This document shows positions 6,062-7,447 of a stretch of DNA of 7,447 nt, piece after piece (the first letter of the stretch is position 1; each line of letters starts with the position of its first letter). This DNA is from Actinobacteria bacterium UBA2286. GTDB taxonomy: Bacteria > Actinomycetota > Coriobacteriia > Anaerosomatales > Anaerosomataceae. Under the pieces are notes generated by a model. It was not told the DNA's origin. It made no database searches and was given only the letters and a program-made list of their open reading frames with translations. The position numbers and the translations under genes were made by a program. The stretch is from contig DDWM01000040.1 of assembly GCA_002345925.1 (NCBI GenBank), positions 56,263 to 63,709 on the forward strand. Reading direction: 5' to 3'.

Positions 6062-6975
6062 CGGGCTCCTTCCGAGAGCGACCGCGCTATCCTCGCCGCG
6101 AGTCGCACGTTGTTGTACACAAGTTCCTTGTTCGCCGCCTCGCTGCGACCTCCTGTTAGGGCGTGGATTCGGCCGAGCAAGAACGGGGTCACGTCTTTGC
6201 CGCGAACACCCTGCGCGGCCGCCTCGGCAAGAGCCGTCTCGATGACATCGTCGATCTCAGCATGGGAGAGCTCATGCTCGGCTGGAATCGGGTTTGCGAC
6301 GATCACACCGCCGCTGATGCCAAGCTCAAGACGCGCGCGAAGGACCGCCGCAACGTCTGCCGGGGAATCGAAACGCGCATCCACCCCAAAACCGCTCGTG
6401 CGCGTGTAGAACGCCGGGAACTCGTCGGTACCGAAGCCGAGAACGGGAACGCCATGCGTCTCGAGGTACTCAAGCGTAAGCCCGAGGTCGAGCACGGACT
6501 TCGCACCCGCGCAGACTACCGCAACGTCGGTGCGCGCCAGCTCCTCAAGGTCAGCCGAGATATCGAAGCTTGTCTCGGCGCCGCGATGCACGCCGCCGAT
6601 TCCGCCGGTCGCAAAAACCCGGATACCCGCCATCTGGGCGACCATCATGGTTGCAGCAACGGTTGTCGCGCCATCGCTGCCGGCGGCTACGAGGGTAGCC
6701 AGATCGCGTCGGCTTGCCTTGGGAACACCCGGGGTGGTCGCAAGATGCTCGATCTCCGCTCGGCCAAGACCAGCGCGGATGATGCCTCCGATGATGGCTA
6801 CAGTCGCCGGAACAGCGCCTTCCTCGCGCGCGATCCGCTCACACTCGAGCGCGCATTCCAGGTTGGCCGGATACGGAAACCCGTGGCTGATTATCGTGGA
6901 CTCAAGCGCTACGACCGGCGCACCGGCGGCGAGTGCGACACCGACCTCGGATGTGACTTGCAAGAGGTCGGTCAT
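6058..6975 (-). CDS. psuG: Pseudouridine-5'-phosphate glycosidase
   Basis: The 305-residue protein is close to the usual length of about 310 for this family (PsuG/YeiN, IndA). It reversibly splits pseudouridine 5'-phosphate into uracil and ribose 5-phosphate, breaking a C-C glycosidic bond. Family blocks are clear: ALESTIISHGFPYP (23-36), KASRRDL (86-92), DGATTVAATM (101-110), FATGGIGGVHRGAE (121-134), SFDISADLEEL (136-146), CAGAKSVLDLG (155-165) and VANPIP. By recalled alignment to the E. coli enzyme the catalytic residues are E25, K86 (Schiff-base lysine), D142 and K159. All four are present, and the spacing between the last three matches. The start overlaps the kinase stop as ATGA (6972-6975), with GGAAGGG 8 bases upstream (6984-6990). 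Its ATGA overlap with the methyltransferase lies at 6058-6061. No frameshift or missing motif is seen. Confidence 0.96.
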   Translation of the reverse strand: MTDLLQVTSEVGVALAAGAPVVALESTIISHGFPYPANLECALECERIAREEGAVPATVAIIGGIIRAGLGRAEIEHLATTPGVPKASRRDLATLVAAGSDGATTVAATMMVAQMAGIRVFATGGIGGVHRGAETSFDISADLEELARTDVAVVCAGAKSVLDLGLTLEYLETHGVPVLGFGTDEFPAFYTRTSGFGVDARFDSPADVAAVLRARLELGISGGVIVANPIPAEHELSHAEIDDVIETALAEAAAQGVRGKDVTPFLLGRIHALTGGRSEAANKELVYNNVRLAARIARSLSEGAR

Positions 6976-7447
6976 GACAGCATCCCTTCCATCAGTTCCA
7001 GCGCGCGGTTCACATCTATGTCCTCGCTCACAGTACGCTCCGAGACGAGCGTGAGAGCCGCCATTGCCGAGGCGAACGCCGGCCTGTGCGTGGAGTCGAA
7101 ACCCTCCAGCTCTGCGTACACGAGTCCCGCCATGAAGGCGTCTCCGGCTCCGGTCGCATTCACCACCATTGCTGGCGGCGGCACGAATCGTAGCCGGCTC
7201 TCCCCCGAGGCGAAGAGTGCCCCGGCGATTCCACCCGTCACAACGATTCTTTCTACACCCGCGATCAGAAGCGCATCCACGGCCGCATCGGTCGCACCCG
7301 CGATCGTGCCCGCAAGCGCAGCCGCCTCGATCTCGTTAGCCTTGAGCGTGTGCAGGGCGCCAAGTATCGGGCGAGCACGCGGCCCTTTGGCGACCGATAC
7401 AGCGTCGAGCATTATCGGTCGGTCGCCCCAGCGCTCGGCAACATAGA
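6972..7447 (-). CDS. psuK: PfkB-family carbohydrate kinase, probable pseudouridine kinase (5' end outside the window)
   Basis: Only the C-terminal 157 residues are visible; the frame stays open to the right edge (…YVAERWGDRPIMLDAVS). The Met at 7412 is internal, not the start. The PfkB signature NATGAGDAF is present, with the catalytic base Asp encoded at 7140-7142, and VVTGGIAGALF is the typical strand and turn of the nucleotide site. The segment DAVSVAKGPRARPIL followed by LHTLKANEIEAAAL is the pattern of pseudouridine kinases and of the broader PfkB nucleoside kinase group. The psuK assignment rests chiefly on the 4-base ATGA overlap with psuG, the standard partner. The enzyme would phosphorylate pseudouridine at O5' with ATP to feed PsuG. 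A ribokinase or other nucleoside kinase cannot be excluded from this half alone. In some bacteria PsuK carries an N-terminal winged helix, which would lie outside the window. Confidence 0.85.
   Translation of the reverse strand, partial: YVAERWGDRPIMLDAVSVAKGPRARPILGALHTLKANEIEAAALAGTIAGATDAAVDALLIAGVERIVVTGGIAGALFASGESRLRFVPPPAMVVNATGAGDAFMAGLVYAELEGFDSTHRPAFASAMAALTLVSERTVSEDIDVNRALELMEGMLS

Noticed and set aside
5555..6409. A 284-codon open frame on the plus strand
   Set aside because: It is antisense across the methyltransferase and the end of psuG, both supported by family motifs and ribosome sites.
6972..7412. Reading the kinase as a complete 146-residue protein starting at 7412
   Set aside because: The frame continues without a stop to the window edge with good PfkB-type sequence, and the N-terminal substrate-binding half would be missing. 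It is a window truncation, not a short gene.
6163..7446. A 427-codon open frame on the plus strand, the second longest in the window
   Set aside because: It lies entirely opposite psuG and psuK, whose protein motifs are unmistakable. Its translation is Arg/Ser/Ala-rich with no domain pattern. Long antisense frames are expected in GC-rich coding DNA.
1..7447. CRISPR array, insertion sequence, prophage or defence island
   Set aside because: I found no spaced direct repeats, transposase or integrase motifs, terminal inverted repeats or tRNA attachment site. The genes look like ordinary chromosomal genes.

Overview
The window is high-GC bacterial chromosome, densely coded, with ATGA gene overlaps and purine-rich ribosome sites. 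The large secreted protein ends in three cell-wall-binding type 2 (CWB2) repeats, and the SRP RNA is of the small 4.5S type. Together these suggest a high-GC Gram-positive. An environmental actinobacterium of the Coriobacteriia/OPB41 kind is my best guess, but it is an inference without a database search.

Layout, left to right. The left edge holds the 5' part of the signal recognition particle RNA gene on the minus strand, with a good -10 box. Next is a single-domain response regulator (115-489, minus). An intergenic space of about 170 bp with plausible divergent promoters separates it from a membrane-anchored alpha/beta hydrolase (662-1447, plus). A ModF/YlmA-like ABC ATPase follows (1491-2273, plus); it has no visible permease and may be translated from a leaderless mRNA. 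Its stop codon directly abuts the stop codon of a convergent 968-residue secreted protein (2274-5180, minus). That protein has a signal peptide, an N-terminal module, an IPT/TIG domain, a matrixin-like zinc protease domain, two Ig/FN3-like modules and three CWB2 repeats.

The right third is a tightly coupled minus-strand operon reading leftward from the window edge. It contains a PfkB-family kinase that is probably pseudouridine kinase (psuK, 5' end outside the window), pseudouridine-5'-phosphate glycosidase (psuG), and a class I SAM-dependent methyltransferase. Each junction is a 4-base ATGA overlap. PsuK would phosphorylate pseudouridine and PsuG would split the product into uracil and ribose 5-phosphate, a salvage route for a modified RNA nucleoside. 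The methyltransferase is not part of the known two-step pathway, and its tight coupling to it is the most interesting contextual signal here.

I see no mobile element, CRISPR array, tRNA or integration site. No gene-free stretch exceeds 300 bases. The largest are 490-661 and 5181-5290, both described below. I do not see a clearly new multi-gene system. The leads are the methyltransferase in the psu operon and the architecture and altered zinc motif of the surface protease.
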